Source of the DNA: Acidobacteriota bacterium
Lineage (GTDB): Bacteria; Acidobacteriota; Terriglobia; UBA7540
Direction: 5' to 3'
Assembly (NCBI GenBank): GCA_004298155.1
Contig: SCRD01000019.1
Coordinates: 62,001 to 126,000, forward strand
DNA length: 64,000 nt
The notes under the pieces are model-generated. The model saw only the letters and a list, made by a program, of their open reading frames with translations, made no database searches and was not told the origin of the DNA. Made by a program: the position numbers and the translations under genes. Shown in pieces: positions 42,378-52,106 of the stretch. Numbering within the stretch: the first letter of the stretch is position 1; each line of letters opens with the position of its first letter.

Positions 42378-43172
42378 TTGCAGGACACCGTTACGATTCT
42401 GTACATCGGCGATATTTTCGGAAGGCCCGGACGAAGCGTTTTGAAAGAACGCCTGCCTGAGCTTTTGTCGCAATATGCGCCTGACCTGGTCTTTGCCAAT
42501 GTCGAGAATGCAGCCGCAGGTTTTGGCATCACGCCAGGCCTGGTAGACGAGTTGCTAGGCCTTGAGATCGCTGTTCTGACTACGGGAAACCACATTTGGG
42601 ACAAGAAGGAAATCTATCCTTACCTGGTTGAACACGCTGACGGCCCTTTGCTGCGGCCTGCCAACTATCCGCCCCAGGTTCCCGGGCGAGGGCTCTATCT
42701 TGGTAAATCACGGGATGGCTTGGAGTTTGCGGTCATCAACCTGCAAGGGCGAGTCTTCATGCCGTCAATTGACTGCCCTTTCCGGACTGTCGATACTCTC
42801 CTGGAAAGTATTCCGGAGTCCGTGAAAATCCGCTTTGTTGACATGCATGCCGAGGCCACTTCAGAAAAGCTGGCGATGGGATGGTATCTGGACGGCCGTG
42901 TGACCGCGGTGGTGGGAACGCATACTCATATTCCGACTGCGGACGAAATGGTTCTGCCCGGCGGGACTGCTTATATCACTGACCTTGGGATGACAGGTCC
43001 CTATGAGTCTGTGATCGGAATAGATAAAGACATCGCCATCCGGAAATTCCTCAATCAGCTTCCTGAAAGGTTTGATGTTGCAAAAGGGGACGTCCGGCTC
43101 TGCGGGGTCGTCGTACGGGCTGACGCCAGGACGGGCCGGGCTGTTTCCATCGAAAGAGTTGTCCGGAAATAG
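42378..43172 (+). CDS. YmdB-type metallophosphoesterase
   Basis: A 264-residue di-metal phosphoesterase of the TIGR00282/YmdB family, which in Bacillus acts on 2',3'-cyclic nucleotides and affects biofilm choice. Metal-site motifs are visible: GDIFGRPGR (Asp), FANVENAAAG (Asn/Glu), LTTGNHIWDKKE (GNH), VDMHAEATSEK (H) and VVGTHTHIPTAD (HTH). The start is TTG 42378 with AAGGAG six bases upstream. It is on the same strand as zapA, 94 bases downstream of it. Confidence 0.9.
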   Translation: MQDTVTILYIGDIFGRPGRSVLKERLPELLSQYAPDLVFANVENAAAGFGITPGLVDELLGLEIAVLTTGNHIWDKKEIYPYLVEHADGPLLRPANYPPQVPGRGLYLGKSRDGLEFAVINLQGRVFMPSIDCPFRTVDTLLESIPESVKIRFVDMHAEATSEKLAMGWYLDGRVTAVVGTHTHIPTADEMVLPGGTAYITDLGMTGPYESVIGIDKDIAIRKFLNQLPERFDVAKGDVRLCGVVVRADARTGRAVSIERVVRK

Positions 43173-43243
43173 CGCGGTGAAACAGATAACTGTGGCTACG
43201 AGTTGAAGTGAGTATGCGCCTGTGTTAGTTTGTTAACTCTTGA

Positions 43244-44026
43244 GTGAACAGTTTAGCAGACGATGGGCCCGCCGTGAAAACCAGAACATCCAACGCTGAC
43301 CTGCACTCACAAATCGATCTGGGACGGTTACCCAACCATATCGCCGTAATTATGGACGGCAACGGGCGATGGGCCCGGAAGCGGCATCTGCCAAGGATTG
43401 CGGGCCACCGGGCGGGCATCGGGGCAGTCCGGCAAGTGGTCGAGGCCTGTGCGCGCCTGGGAATTCCCTGTCTTACGCTTTACGCCTTCTCTGTGGAAAA
43501 CTGGAAGCGTCCCAGAACAGAAGTGAAACTTCTGATGGGATTGCTGCGCGAGTATTTGAAAAAAGAGATCGCTGAACTCAACCGGAATAACATCCGGTTC
43601 AACTCCATCGGGAGAATTGAAAGCCTGCCGGAGGCCGTGCAGCGAGACCTGCGTGAGACGGTTGTAAAGACACGATCGAATACGGGATTGAAGCTGACTC
43701 TGGCCCTGAACTACGGCGGGCGGGCCGAATTGATTGACGCCGTCCGGAGCCTGGTTTTGCAATTGAAAGGGACGGGCTCTCTTGATCCTGAATCCATTAC
43801 CGAACAGAGTTTCAGCCAGCATCTCTACACCCACGATCTGCCCGACCCGGACCTGCTGATTCGAACCAGCGGCGAGATGCGCCTGAGCAATTTTCTTCTG
43901 TGGCAGGTTGCCTATAGCGAAATCTGGGTTACCGACATCCTTTGGCCTGATTTCACGGAGCGCGAATTATTCCAGGCCGTAATCGATTTTCAGCGGCGGG
44001 AGCGCCGATATGGTGGGCTGGGGTGA
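43244..44026 (+). CDS. uppS: Isoprenyl transferase (undecaprenyl diphosphate synthase)
   Basis: A 260-residue cis-prenyltransferase that makes the C55 lipid carrier for peptidoglycan. The catalytic loop is AVIMDGNGRWARKR, followed by HRAGIGAVRQVVE, LYAFSVENWKRP and the terminal IRTSGEMRLSNFLLWQ (the last two split by an insertion as usual). The start is GTG 43244 without a clear ribosome-binding site; the first 20 residues are not conserved, so a later start is possible. It leads the set uppS-cdsA-dxr-rseP-ispG. Confidence 0.95.
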   Translation: MNSLADDGPAVKTRTSNADLHSQIDLGRLPNHIAVIMDGNGRWARKRHLPRIAGHRAGIGAVRQVVEACARLGIPCLTLYAFSVENWKRPRTEVKLLMGLLREYLKKEIAELNRNNIRFNSIGRIESLPEAVQRDLRETVVKTRSNTGLKLTLALNYGGRAELIDAVRSLVLQLKGTGSLDPESITEQSFSQHLYTHDLPDPDLLIRTSGEMRLSNFLLWQVAYSEIWVTDILWPDFTERELFQAVIDFQRRERRYGGLG

Positions 44027-44092
44027 TAGTGCCGGAACTGGCTCGGACGATGCCTGACGCGCCGGTTCTGCCTGGCTTTTCCATTTGATCCC

Positions 44093-44914
44093 ATGAAGCG
44101 ACGGATTCTAACCGGGTTGCCACTGGCCCTTGTGGTTGTGTATCTGATTGTTCAGGGCCGCGAATGGCTGTTTACTCTTGCCGTGCTGGCTACCGTGATG
44201 ATCAGCCTTCAAGAGTATTTCCACATCAGCCGGGAGGCGGGCTTGAACGGTTGGCCGTGGATTGGTTATCTGGGCGCGGGACTCCTTTGCCTGGGCCAAC
44301 TTGCGAGCTTGCACAATCAGGCGTTTAGCGAATCGGCGCTGCTGCTGTTACTCGTTCTGGCTATTCCGGTTGTGGGTTTAGTTACGTCGCCTGACCTGAA
44401 AACTTACTCGGGAGGCCTGGCTTCTACTTTGCTGGGGACCTTATACGTTGGATTCGCCTTTTCGTGGATTATTCCTCTACGCTTTACTGACTCGACCACC
44501 GGCCGGCGGTTGACCATCATGCTGTTCCTGGTAGTTTGGGCGGGGGACATTTTTGCTTATGCCGTTGGGCGCTTGGTGGGGCGAATTCCCCTGGCAAAGG
44601 CCATTTCACCGAAAAAGACGGTCGAGGGGGCCATTGCGGGGCTTGCCGGGAGCATGCTGGTGGCCTGGTGCTTTTCATACTGGTTTTGGCAGACAGGCGA
44701 CCAAAAAACAGTTATCCTATTAGGAGGTGTGGTTGCCTTGGCCGGACAGGCCGGCGATCTTGTGGAATCTGCCCTCAAACGGGCTGCCAACCTGAAGGAT
44801 TCAGGAACTATCCTTCCGGGGCACGGAGGGTTGCTCGACCGGATTGACAGCCTCTTGTTTGCCGCCCCGGCCCTGTGGTTGGTTTGGCATCTGAAGGACT
44901 TCTGGCATCGATGA
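44093..44914 (+). CDS. cdsA: Phosphatidate cytidylyltransferase
   Basis: A 273-residue integral membrane enzyme that makes CDP-diacylglycerol from phosphatidate and CTP. Seven or eight hydrophobic segments are visible. The CdsA signature is in the C-terminal part: ISPKKTVEGAIAG, then KDSGTILPGHGGLLDRIDSLLF (the metal-binding pattern, split here at GTILPGHGG). Its stop overlaps the dxr start by four bases (ATGA), so translation is coupled. Confidence 0.94.
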   Translation: MKRRILTGLPLALVVVYLIVQGREWLFTLAVLATVMISLQEYFHISREAGLNGWPWIGYLGAGLLCLGQLASLHNQAFSESALLLLLVLAIPVVGLVTSPDLKTYSGGLASTLLGTLYVGFAFSWIIPLRFTDSTTGRRLTIMLFLVVWAGDIFAYAVGRLVGRIPLAKAISPKKTVEGAIAGLAGSMLVAWCFSYWFWQTGDQKTVILLGGVVALAGQAGDLVESALKRAANLKDSGTILPGHGGLLDRIDSLLFAAPALWLVWHLKDFWHR

Positions 44915-46104
44915 AGGGATTGTGCATTCTGGGCTCGACCGGTTCGATCGGTCAAAACTGTCTGAACGTTGTCAGGGGGCGTGAGGATCGTTTTCGCGTA
45001 GCCGCGCTTTCCGCAGGCAGGAACCTGGAGGTCCTGGCTGCTCAGGTTGCCGAATTCCGGCCCTCGGTGGCTGCGGTGGCAGATGCGAACTCTATCCCCT
45101 TGTTACGCGACTGTCTCCAGGCATTGGGCTTCCGTGAAAACGTAAAGATTGTAGCCGGGACGGAGGGCCAGGTGGAGGCGGTCAATCATCCCGAGACCAA
45201 TTTTGTTGTCGCGGCATCCCATGGAACCACAGGCCTTGTGGCTGTGTATGAGGCTATCTGCGCGGGCAAGGCGGTTGGGCTGGCTAACAAGGAAGTTATG
45301 GTGGTGGCCGGAGAACTAGTCACCCGCACCGCACGCGAACGCGGGGTAGACGTCCTTCCGATCGACAGTGAACATTGCGCCATCCACCAATGCCTGAGGT
45401 CTGGCGCCCATCAGGAAGTCCGGCGGCTTATCCTGACGGGTTCCGGAGGGCCGTTTCTCAAGACTCCCCGTAAGCACCTGGAGACAGTTACACCTGAGCT
45501 GGCACTGAGACATCCGGTTTGGAAGATGGGAGGCCGGATCACAATTGATTCCGCCACCCTGATGAACAAGGGGCTTGAAATCATAGAGGCCCATTGGCTT
45601 TTTGGTTTCCCTTCACAGCAGATTGACGTCATGATTCATCCCGAATCAATCATCCATTCCATGATTGAGTTCTGCGATGGTTCGGTAATGGCCCAGCTTT
45701 CCGTCGCTGACATGCGACTTCCCATACAATATGCTCTGACCTACCCGGAGCGCATGGATGCCGACGGGTATTTGCCTCTGCTGGATTTGATTGCGGCCGG
45801 AAGCCTTCACTTCAGGGTGCCTGACGGACGCCGTTTCCCTTGCCTGGAGCTGGGCAGGGCGGCGCTCGAAGCGGGCGGGGTGATGCCTTGTGCCCTGAAC
45901 GCCGCCGATGAAGTCGCCGTAGAGGCGTTTCTCAGGGGCGAATTACGTTTTCCCGATATACCCCGTGTGATTGAAAAGGTGATGTGCGAGACTCCTGCGA
46001 GTCATCCAAATAGCTTGGAAGATGTTCTGGAAAGCGATCGGGAGGCCCGACTGTGCGCGCGCGAGTCGGTGGCCGGGATGGCACGTCCATACACGGTTGT
46101 GTGA
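44911..46104 (+). CDS. dxr: 1-deoxy-D-xylulose 5-phosphate reductoisomerase
   Basis: A 397-residue NADPH-dependent enzyme, the first committed step of the MEP pathway. It begins MKGLCILGSTGSIGQN (nucleotide loop). The metal and substrate residues are in PIDSEHCAIHQ, and the conserved GGRITIDSATLMNKGLE is clear over two segments. ATG 44911 overlaps the cdsA stop by four bases; a longer frame to 44875 lies inside cdsA. The operon also holds ispG of the same pathway and uppS, which consumes its product. Confidence 0.96.
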   Translation: MKGLCILGSTGSIGQNCLNVVRGREDRFRVAALSAGRNLEVLAAQVAEFRPSVAAVADANSIPLLRDCLQALGFRENVKIVAGTEGQVEAVNHPETNFVVAASHGTTGLVAVYEAICAGKAVGLANKEVMVVAGELVTRTARERGVDVLPIDSEHCAIHQCLRSGAHQEVRRLILTGSGGPFLKTPRKHLETVTPELALRHPVWKMGGRITIDSATLMNKGLEIIEAHWLFGFPSQQIDVMIHPESIIHSMIEFCDGSVMAQLSVADMRLPIQYALTYPERMDADGYLPLLDLIAAGSLHFRVPDGRRFPCLELGRAALEAGGVMPCALNAADEVAVEAFLRGELRFPDIPRVIEKVMCETPASHPNSLEDVLESDREARLCARESVAGMARPYTVV

Positions 46105-46124
46105 AAAGGAGAAAGGTTTAGCTT

Positions 46125-47453
46125 ATGGTTTCAAGTTTCCTCACGGACGCCGTTGTTGTCATCGTGGTTCTGGGAGTGATGGTTTTTGTCCATGAGGCAG
46201 GCCATTTTCTGGCCGCCAAAGGATTCGGCGTGCGCGTGCTGACTTTTTCGCTGGGCTTCGGCAAACGAATTTTTGGGTTTGAGCGCGGCGGGACAGATTA
46301 CCGGGTGAGCATTCTGCCGCTGGGCGGCTACGTCAAAATGGCGGGTGATGATCCTACGGCCGTCCTGACCGGCGATCGAGGCGAGTTTCTTGGTCGCCCG
46401 CGGTGGCAACGATTCGTCATCGTTCTGATGGGCCCAATGATGAACTTTGTCCTGGCAGTGGTGGTCCTTGCCGGACTTTACATGTTCCACTTCCAGAAGC
46501 CTGCATACGAAGACCAGCCGGTTGTAATTGGCGCCGTCGATTCAGATTCAGCAGCAGCGGTTGCCGGACTCCAGGCTGGGGACCGGGTTGTTCAGTTTGA
46601 CGGCATCAGGGACCCTCAATGGCACCACATTAAGTTCAAAGTCCTTACCGGTGCAGATCACCCCATTCCTCTCACGGTCGATCGCGGCGGCCAAGTCCTG
46701 CACATGAGCCTCACTCCGCATACGGAAGGCCCGGATGGCGCGGGCGTGGCCGGATGGTATCCATACGTCCCCCTGGTGATTGACAAGGCCGAACCGGGCC
46801 AGCCTGCCAGCGATGCGGGATTGAAATCAGGTGACATGATTGTCGGACTGGATGGGAAACCTATTTATTACTGGGCGCTGGTTGTACAGGCGCTGAGGGA
46901 CGGCAAGGGCAACCCTGTTGACCTCACGGTTGAGCGTGACGGGAAAGAATTTCAGGCGCACTTAAAGCCGGCCTTTACGGACGTGATGGGCTTGAAGACA
47001 TGGCGGATTGGCGTAACGATTCGCCAGACGGAGTTTGTCGTCCGCAGGCTGCCACCCGGAACTGCGGTTGATTACTCCATCAGGGCGAATTACCGGTATT
47101 TCCTCGAAACGTTCGACGTGTTGGGGAAAATTGTGACGCGCCAGATGTCCACCAAGTCGCTGGCCGGGCCGATTGGGATCGCCCAAATCTCCGGAGAAGC
47201 TTACCGCCGCGGAATCGCTGATCTTCTCCTTTTTGTTTCGTTTATCAGCCTGCAGCTGGGCATTGTTAACCTCCTGCCGATCCCGGTAATGGACGGCGGA
47301 CATATCTTTATGCTGGCGATTGAAGGCCTGATGCGGCGTGATCTAAGCCTGGCGGTGAAGGAGCGGGTCATCCAGGTGGGAGTGGTGCTAATCGTCCTCC
47401 TCTTTGTTTTTGTGATGTATAACGATATCATGAAGAGTCTGCGTCCTTCCTGA
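46125..47453 (+). CDS. rseP: RseP-type site-2 membrane protease
   Basis: A 442-residue intramembrane zinc metalloprotease that cleaves anti-sigma factors and signal-peptide remnants. The zinc motif HEAGH lies at residues 23-27 inside the first membrane helix. Two PDZ domains follow (AAVAGLQAGDRVVQFDG and ASDAGLKSGDMIVGLDG). The third zinc ligand region is NLLPIPVMDGGH near the C terminus. The length fits the family. It sits between dxr and ispG, a common order. Confidence 0.95.
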   Translation: MVSSFLTDAVVVIVVLGVMVFVHEAGHFLAAKGFGVRVLTFSLGFGKRIFGFERGGTDYRVSILPLGGYVKMAGDDPTAVLTGDRGEFLGRPRWQRFVIVLMGPMMNFVLAVVVLAGLYMFHFQKPAYEDQPVVIGAVDSDSAAAVAGLQAGDRVVQFDGIRDPQWHHIKFKVLTGADHPIPLTVDRGGQVLHMSLTPHTEGPDGAGVAGWYPYVPLVIDKAEPGQPASDAGLKSGDMIVGLDGKPIYYWALVVQALRDGKGNPVDLTVERDGKEFQAHLKPAFTDVMGLKTWRIGVTIRQTEFVVRRLPPGTAVDYSIRANYRYFLETFDVLGKIVTRQMSTKSLAGPIGIAQISGEAYRRGIADLLLFVSFISLQLGIVNLLPIPVMDGGHIFMLAIEGLMRRDLSLAVKERVIQVGVVLIVLLFVFVMYNDIMKSLRPS

Positions 47454-47469
47454 TTGCAGGCGCAGCGGT

Positions 47470-48666
47470 TTGAATCTCAAGCAGGGGCGTTTAACTGTGA
47501 ACTTTAGCGACAAAGAATACTTTCCGGCAAGACGCAAGACCCGGCCTGTCAAAGTTGGGCAATATACGATTGGCGGGGATGGCGCGATCGTCGTGCAGTC
47601 CATGACCAAGACGGACACGCGCAACGTTGATAAAACCGTTGAGCAGATTCAGCAACTGGAACAGGCAGGGTGTGAAGTGGTCCGCCTGGCCGTGCCCGAC
47701 ATTGAGGCAGCAGAGGCCCTGAAAGAGATTCGGAAAAAATGTCCCGACTCCGTGCTGGTCTCTGACATTCATTTTCAGTACAAGTTCGCGCTGATGGCTC
47801 TGGATGCAGGAATCGACAAGCTGCGTATTAATCCCGGCAACATCGGCGACGCGGAGAAGGTCCGCACGGTGGTGCGGCGCGCCCAGGAACAAAAGGTTCC
47901 GATACGGATCGGCGTGAACGCCGGCTCGTTGGAGCGGCGCTTGCTGGAAAAATACGGATTCCCGACTCCGGAAGCGATGGCGGAGAGCGCTGAGTACCAC
48001 ATTCGAATCTTGGAAGACCTGGGTTTTGGCGACACCATCATTTCCCTGAAATCTTCAAACGTCAAGCTCACCGTGGCAGCTTACCGGCTGCTGGCTCGAC
48101 GTTGCGATTATCCGTTTCACCTTGGAATTACCGAGGCGGGAACGCAGTTTTCGGGCACGATCAAGTCCTGCGTGGGCATGGGGATGCTGCTGGCGGAAGG
48201 CATTGGCGACACAATTCGAGTTTCGCTTGCCACTGATCCCCGGGAGGAAGTCCGGGTGGCTTATGAGCTATTGAAGTCGCTCGAACTCCGCAGCCGGGGT
48301 CCGGTAGTGATTGCATGCCCCACCTGCGGCCGGCTGGAAGTTGACCTGTTCAAGATCGCGGGCGAAATCGAGCAGGCAACTTCACACATCAAGGTGCCGC
48401 TCTCACTTGCCGTGATGGGTTGTGCCGTTAACGGCCCAGGTGAAGCGCGCGAAGCAGACCTGGGCGTCGCCGCCGGACGCGGTAACGGAATGATTTACCG
48501 CCAGGGAAAGGCTATCCGGCGCGTGAGTGAAGAAGAAATTGTTCCGGCCCTGCTTGAGGAAATTGAGCGATTTGTGGCGGATAAGATCGCCGGACGCGTG
48601 GCAGAACCCACCGGACCTGTTGAGGAAACTCAGGCGCCCTCAAGCCCGCTGGTCAGTATTCGATAG
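47470..48666 (+). CDS. ispG: 4-hydroxy-3-methylbut-2-en-1-yl diphosphate synthase
   Basis: A 398-residue iron-sulfur enzyme of the MEP pathway that reductively opens the cyclic diphosphate to HMBPP. The TIM-barrel part starts TIGGDGAIVVQSMTKTDT. The 4Fe-4S cluster ligands are in IACPTCGR and VMGCAVNGPGEA, with the following Glu as the fourth ligand. It is the short bacterial form without the insertion seen in plants. The start is TTG 47470 or GTG 47497; neither has a strong site. It is the last gene of the uppS-cdsA-dxr-rseP-ispG set. Confidence 0.95.
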   Translation: MNLKQGRLTVNFSDKEYFPARRKTRPVKVGQYTIGGDGAIVVQSMTKTDTRNVDKTVEQIQQLEQAGCEVVRLAVPDIEAAEALKEIRKKCPDSVLVSDIHFQYKFALMALDAGIDKLRINPGNIGDAEKVRTVVRRAQEQKVPIRIGVNAGSLERRLLEKYGFPTPEAMAESAEYHIRILEDLGFGDTIISLKSSNVKLTVAAYRLLARRCDYPFHLGITEAGTQFSGTIKSCVGMGMLLAEGIGDTIRVSLATDPREEVRVAYELLKSLELRSRGPVVIACPTCGRLEVDLFKIAGEIEQATSHIKVPLSLAVMGCAVNGPGEAREADLGVAAGRGNGMIYRQGKAIRRVSEEEIVPALLEEIERFVADKIAGRVAEPTGPVEETQAPSSPLVSIR

Positions 48667-48771
48667 GCGCATTGGTTAAAGCCTGCCGGCATCCAAATTG
48701 CCGCCGGAGTAGCTGTCCTGGAGGCCTAGCGATCGCTCTGCTTAAGCTCCCCTAGGCCGGTCCTTTTCTAC

Positions 48772-49512
48772 ATGGCTCGGGTTGAAGACCTTCAATTTAC
48801 ACATCGCCTTTTTATTGAGACCTATCCGTTCCGGAAAGTGAATTGGGCGCCGGGAGCGCGGCTGGCAAGGCCGGTGGCACAGTCAAAAATTGTCCTCATC
48901 TCTTCTGCGGGCGTACATCTTCCCGACCAACTCCCGTTCGATCTGGCTTTTCGCGGCGGTGACTTTTCCTTTCGCGAATTGCCCAACTCTCTTGACGTTC
49001 GTCATCTGAAGATTTCACAGAGGAGTCCCGATTTCGACAAGACAGGGGCCATGTCAGACGCGAACCTGGTGTTTCCGCTCGATCGTTTTCGGGAGCTCGT
49101 CGAGCGGGGAGAAGTCGGAGAGTTAAATCACAGGCACATCAGTTTTATGGGCTCGATTTCAGCGCCAGGAAGGCTGCTTTCCGATTCCGCGCCGCAGGTT
49201 GCGAAGATGCTGCGAGAAGATAGGGTGGATGCCGCTTTCCTGGTTCCGGCCTGACCGATGTGTAATCAGTCCGTGGGGCTGATCGCTGGCATCATTGAAA
49301 GGGCAGGAATTGCCACCGTAGGGTTGTCGCTTCTCGAGTTGATTACCAAAAAAGTTGGACCACCGCGAAGCCTGCACGTGCCATTCCCTTTCGGCTATCC
49401 TCTAGGTAAACCGAATGACCCAAGCCTGCAGCACCGGGTCATTCGCGCGGCCTTGGATCTGTTGGAGAGCTCCGAAGAGCTTCCGATTCTGCGGAATTTT
49501 ATAGCAGATTGA
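48772..49512 (+). CDS. GrdB-like selenoprotein B family protein with in-frame TGA (UxxC)
   Basis: A 246-residue protein related to selenoprotein B of glycine/sarcosine/betaine reductase and to proline reductase PrdB, if the TGA at 49252-49254 is read as selenocysteine (residue 161). The first part (160 residues) ends VDAAFLVPA. After the TGA the same frame goes on PMCNQSVGLIAGIIERAGIAT and stays protein-like to TGA 49510-49512. Together this restores a U-P-M-C redox motif where relatives have CPxC. Other family marks are SSAGVHLPDQ, FRGGDFSFRELP and PFGYPLGKP. A SECIS-like hairpin follows. It is isolated, so it is probably not part of a full glycine reductase; its role is unknown. Confidence 0.83.
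49265..49283 (+). promoter_or_regulatory. Bacterial SECIS-like hairpin of the GrdB-like gene
   Basis: The stem is ATCAGTCC / GGGCTGAT, 8 bp with one G-U pair, and the loop is GTG. The loop begins 19 bases after the in-frame TGA and starts with G-U, as in the well-studied formate dehydrogenase SECIS loop. Confidence 0.65.
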
Positions 49513-49652
49513 GCTTGATATGTTTCCGGCCTGGCGCCCGATGCGAGTTGAAAAAGGTTCCGGATTTTCCATAGTAGATCATTTGCGGGCATTTGGTATG
49601 GCGTCAGCCGGACATTTTCGAAATACTGCTGCCTGAACGGAGGTGAGAACCG

Positions 49653-51086
49653 ATGCCAAAGTTCCAGGAATTCGCCTTTATGGACGCAACCCGGCAGGCG
49701 GAACTGGTCCGCCGAAAGGAAGTTGCGCCTCTCGAGCTGGTTGACGCCGCAATCGAACGAATCGAGCGAATGAACCCCGCGCTGAATGCGGTGGTCACAC
49801 CCATGTATGAGCAGGCGAGGGAAATCGCCCAGGGCGTTTTGCCGGAGGGCCGGTTCCGCGGGGTTCCCTTCCTTCTGAAAGATCTCCTGGCTTCCTATGC
49901 TGGCGTCCGTATGACCTGCGGGAGCGCGTTCTTACGGGACTTTGTACCTGACCACGACAGCGAACTTGTCCTTAGGCTGAAGCGGACAGGATTAGTTATC
50001 GTGGGCAAAACGAACACTCCTGAGCTTGGGATCGTTCCAACTACAGAACCACTGCTGTTCGGTCCAGCACGGAATCCCTGGGACCTTAGACGTTCAACAG
50101 GCGGATCGAGCGGGGGATCGGCGGCTGCTGTTGCGGCAGGCATCGTTTCCATGGCGCACGCGAATGACGGCGGTGGTTCCATTCGCATCCCAGCCTCCTG
50201 CTGCGGAGTTTTCGGATTGAAACCGACCCGGGCACGCAACCCTCTGGGGCCCGACCTGGGCGACATGATGGGAGGTCTTGTTGCCGAGCATGTCGTCTCA
50301 CGTTCGGTCCGGGACAGCGCCGCCCTCCTGGATGCAATTGCTGGACCCGACGTTGGCGATCCTTACTGGGCACCGCCTCTTGTTCGGCACTATGTTGAGG
50401 AAGATGGGATCGATTCCGGCCGTCTGCGGATTGCCTTTTCAACGAAGGCGCCCACCGGCGCGAAGATTCATCCCGATTGTGTGGAGGCTGTTCGTGACGC
50501 TGCCGTCCTATGCGCTGATCTTGGACACGAGGTAAGCGAAAGCGCTCCGGAAATAAACGGGCCATTGCTGGTGCAGGCCTTTACATCCGTTTGGGCGGCG
50601 GGATGCGCCGCAGGGATTGGCGGATTTGCCTTTCTGACCGGCCGGACGCCAAAACCGGCTTTTTTCGAGCCTCTCACGTGGGCGCTTTACGAGATGGGCC
50701 ACCGCACAACGGGATCGACTTACCTGATGTCACAGGCGGTCCTGCAGCAGATTTCGCGTCAAATTGCGTGGTTCATGGAAAAATATGACATGTGGCTGAC
50801 TCCCACGCTTGCCGAACCGCCTCTGCCACTCGGCTCGTTCGATGGAACTCCGGATGATCCCATGCGTGGTTTTTACCGAGCGGTGGACTACGTTCCGTTC
50901 ACTCCCATCGCCAATGCCACGGGCCAGCCCGCGATGTCGGTTCCACTTTTTTGGAACAAGGAAGGGCTGCCGGTAGGGGTCCACTTTTTTGGACGTTTTG
51001 GCGACGAGGGAACACTGTTCCGGCTCGCCAGGCAACTTGAAGCAGCACGCCCCTGGGCTGGCCGCCGGCCTCCTGTTCAGGGTTAG
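49653..51086 (+). CDS. Amidase signature family hydrolase
   Basis: A 477-residue amidase with the Ser-cisSer-Lys triad. The Lys lies in [14 protein letters not shown], and the Gly/Ser-rich signature is [18 protein letters not shown] with the cis-Ser and nucleophile downstream in [14 protein letters not shown]. It is closest to the group of 6-aminohexanoate cyclic-dimer hydrolase rather than GatA, because gatB and gatC are absent and the C-terminal part ([23 protein letters not shown]) has the wider amidase pattern. CGGAGGTGAGAACCG precedes the ATG. The substrate is unknown. Confidence 0.9.
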   Translation: MPKFQEFAFMDATRQAELVRRKEVAPLELVDAAIERIERMNPALNAVVTPMYEQAREIAQGVLPEGRFRGVPFLLKDLLASYAGVRMTCGSAFLRDFVPDHDSELVLRLKRTGLVIVGKTNTPELGIVPTTEPLLFGPARNPWDLRRSTGGSSGGSAAAVAAGIVSMAHANDGGGSIRIPASCCGVFGLKPTRARNPLGPDLGDMMGGLVAEHVVSRSVRDSAALLDAIAGPDVGDPYWAPPLVRHYVEEDGIDSGRLRIAFSTKAPTGAKIHPDCVEAVRDAAVLCADLGHEVSESAPEINGPLLVQAFTSVWAAGCAAGIGGFAFLTGRTPKPAFFEPLTWALYEMGHRTTGSTYLMSQAVLQQISRQIAWFMEKYDMWLTPTLAEPPLPLGSFDGTPDDPMRGFYRAVDYVPFTPIANATGQPAMSVPLFWNKEGLPVGVHFFGRFGDEGTLFRLARQLEAARPWAGRRPPVQG

Positions 51087-51122
51087 AACGGTTGTGCCGC
51101 AACGCCTGGCGTCCTGGATTGA

Positions 51123-52103
51123 CTACGTGCCGGCAGGAGTTGAATGGCTGGGCCGGGACCACGTTCCGCTCAGCCTTTTCGCCAGGCGGAAGAATTTCAC
51201 TGATCTCTGGATATCTTGTCCTATCTGCCGTTTCAGTGCCTCGGCATTTGGGAATTTGATTTCGTCCCGCAACCGGTGGAGGAATTCAACATCCATTTCT
51301 TCGGCATCGATCTCCCCACGAAAATCGAGCAGGAAGCTCTCGACGGTCAGGCGGTGATGTCCGAACGTGGGCTTATGGCCAACGTTCGTCACCGAATCGT
51401 AAACCGTGCCACCCACACAGGTGCGGGTGATGTACACGCCGATCTTGGGAAGCTGCTGTTCAACAGGGCCAAGATTAAGGGTCGGGACTGTCTCCTTGTG
51501 GCCCACGCCTTCCCCCGGCGTGATGGGTCCACTCACCCCATACGGCCTGCCCAACATGCGGCCTGCGGTTTGCACGCGGCCCTCGGAAAGGAATTGACGA
51601 ATATGGCTGCTTGAGACTCGATAACCACGCACCTTGATCATGGCCAACGTTTCCACTTGGAATCCACTCTTCCTGCCGAGGTCAGCAAGTAAGGAAGTAT
51701 CTCCAGCTCGTTGATAGCCAAATCGAAAGTTTGACCCTACGTGAACGGAGACAGCACGGAGCTTCTCCACCAGGATGCTGCCGGCGAATTCGGCAGGAGA
51801 AAGCAGGGACAATTCACGCGTGAAACGCAGGACGATGAGCAGATCAATCCCCTCCCGCTCAATTAGACGCGTCTTTAATGCGAGTGGGGTGATGGTTTTC
51901 GGTGCGTGCTCAGGAGCGAGAACCTGTGCCGGGTGCGGGTCAAATGTGACCACCACGGAGGTCCCGCCAATATCCCGGGCCGAGTGCACCACTCGCCGCA
52001 GCAGTTCGCGGTGGCCCAGGTGAATTCCATCGAAGTTGCCGATGGTCACAGCGCTTTTGCGAAGAGGCTCGTGCAATTCCGAAAGGTCGAGGACAACTCG
52101 CAT
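51123..52103 (-). CDS. ribF: Bifunctional riboflavin kinase/FAD synthetase
   Basis: A 326-residue enzyme that turns riboflavin into FMN and then FAD. The N-terminal nucleotidyltransferase domain shows TIGNFDGIHLGHREL, and SSHIRQFLSEGRVQTA ends that domain. The C-terminal kinase domain begins near GRPYGVSGPITPGEGVG and includes VTNVGHKPTFG. Length and order are standard. It starts three bases after the stop of the MBL-fold gene on the minus strand, forming an operon with it and DUF1844. Confidence 0.95.
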   Translation of the reverse strand: MRVVLDLSELHEPLRKSAVTIGNFDGIHLGHRELLRRVVHSARDIGGTSVVVTFDPHPAQVLAPEHAPKTITPLALKTRLIEREGIDLLIVLRFTRELSLLSPAEFAGSILVEKLRAVSVHVGSNFRFGYQRAGDTSLLADLGRKSGFQVETLAMIKVRGYRVSSSHIRQFLSEGRVQTAGRMLGRPYGVSGPITPGEGVGHKETVPTLNLGPVEQQLPKIGVYITRTCVGGTVYDSVTNVGHKPTFGHHRLTVESFLLDFRGEIDAEEMDVEFLHRLRDEIKFPNAEALKRQIGQDIQRSVKFFRLAKRLSGTWSRPSHSTPAGT

Positions 52104-52106
52104 GGG

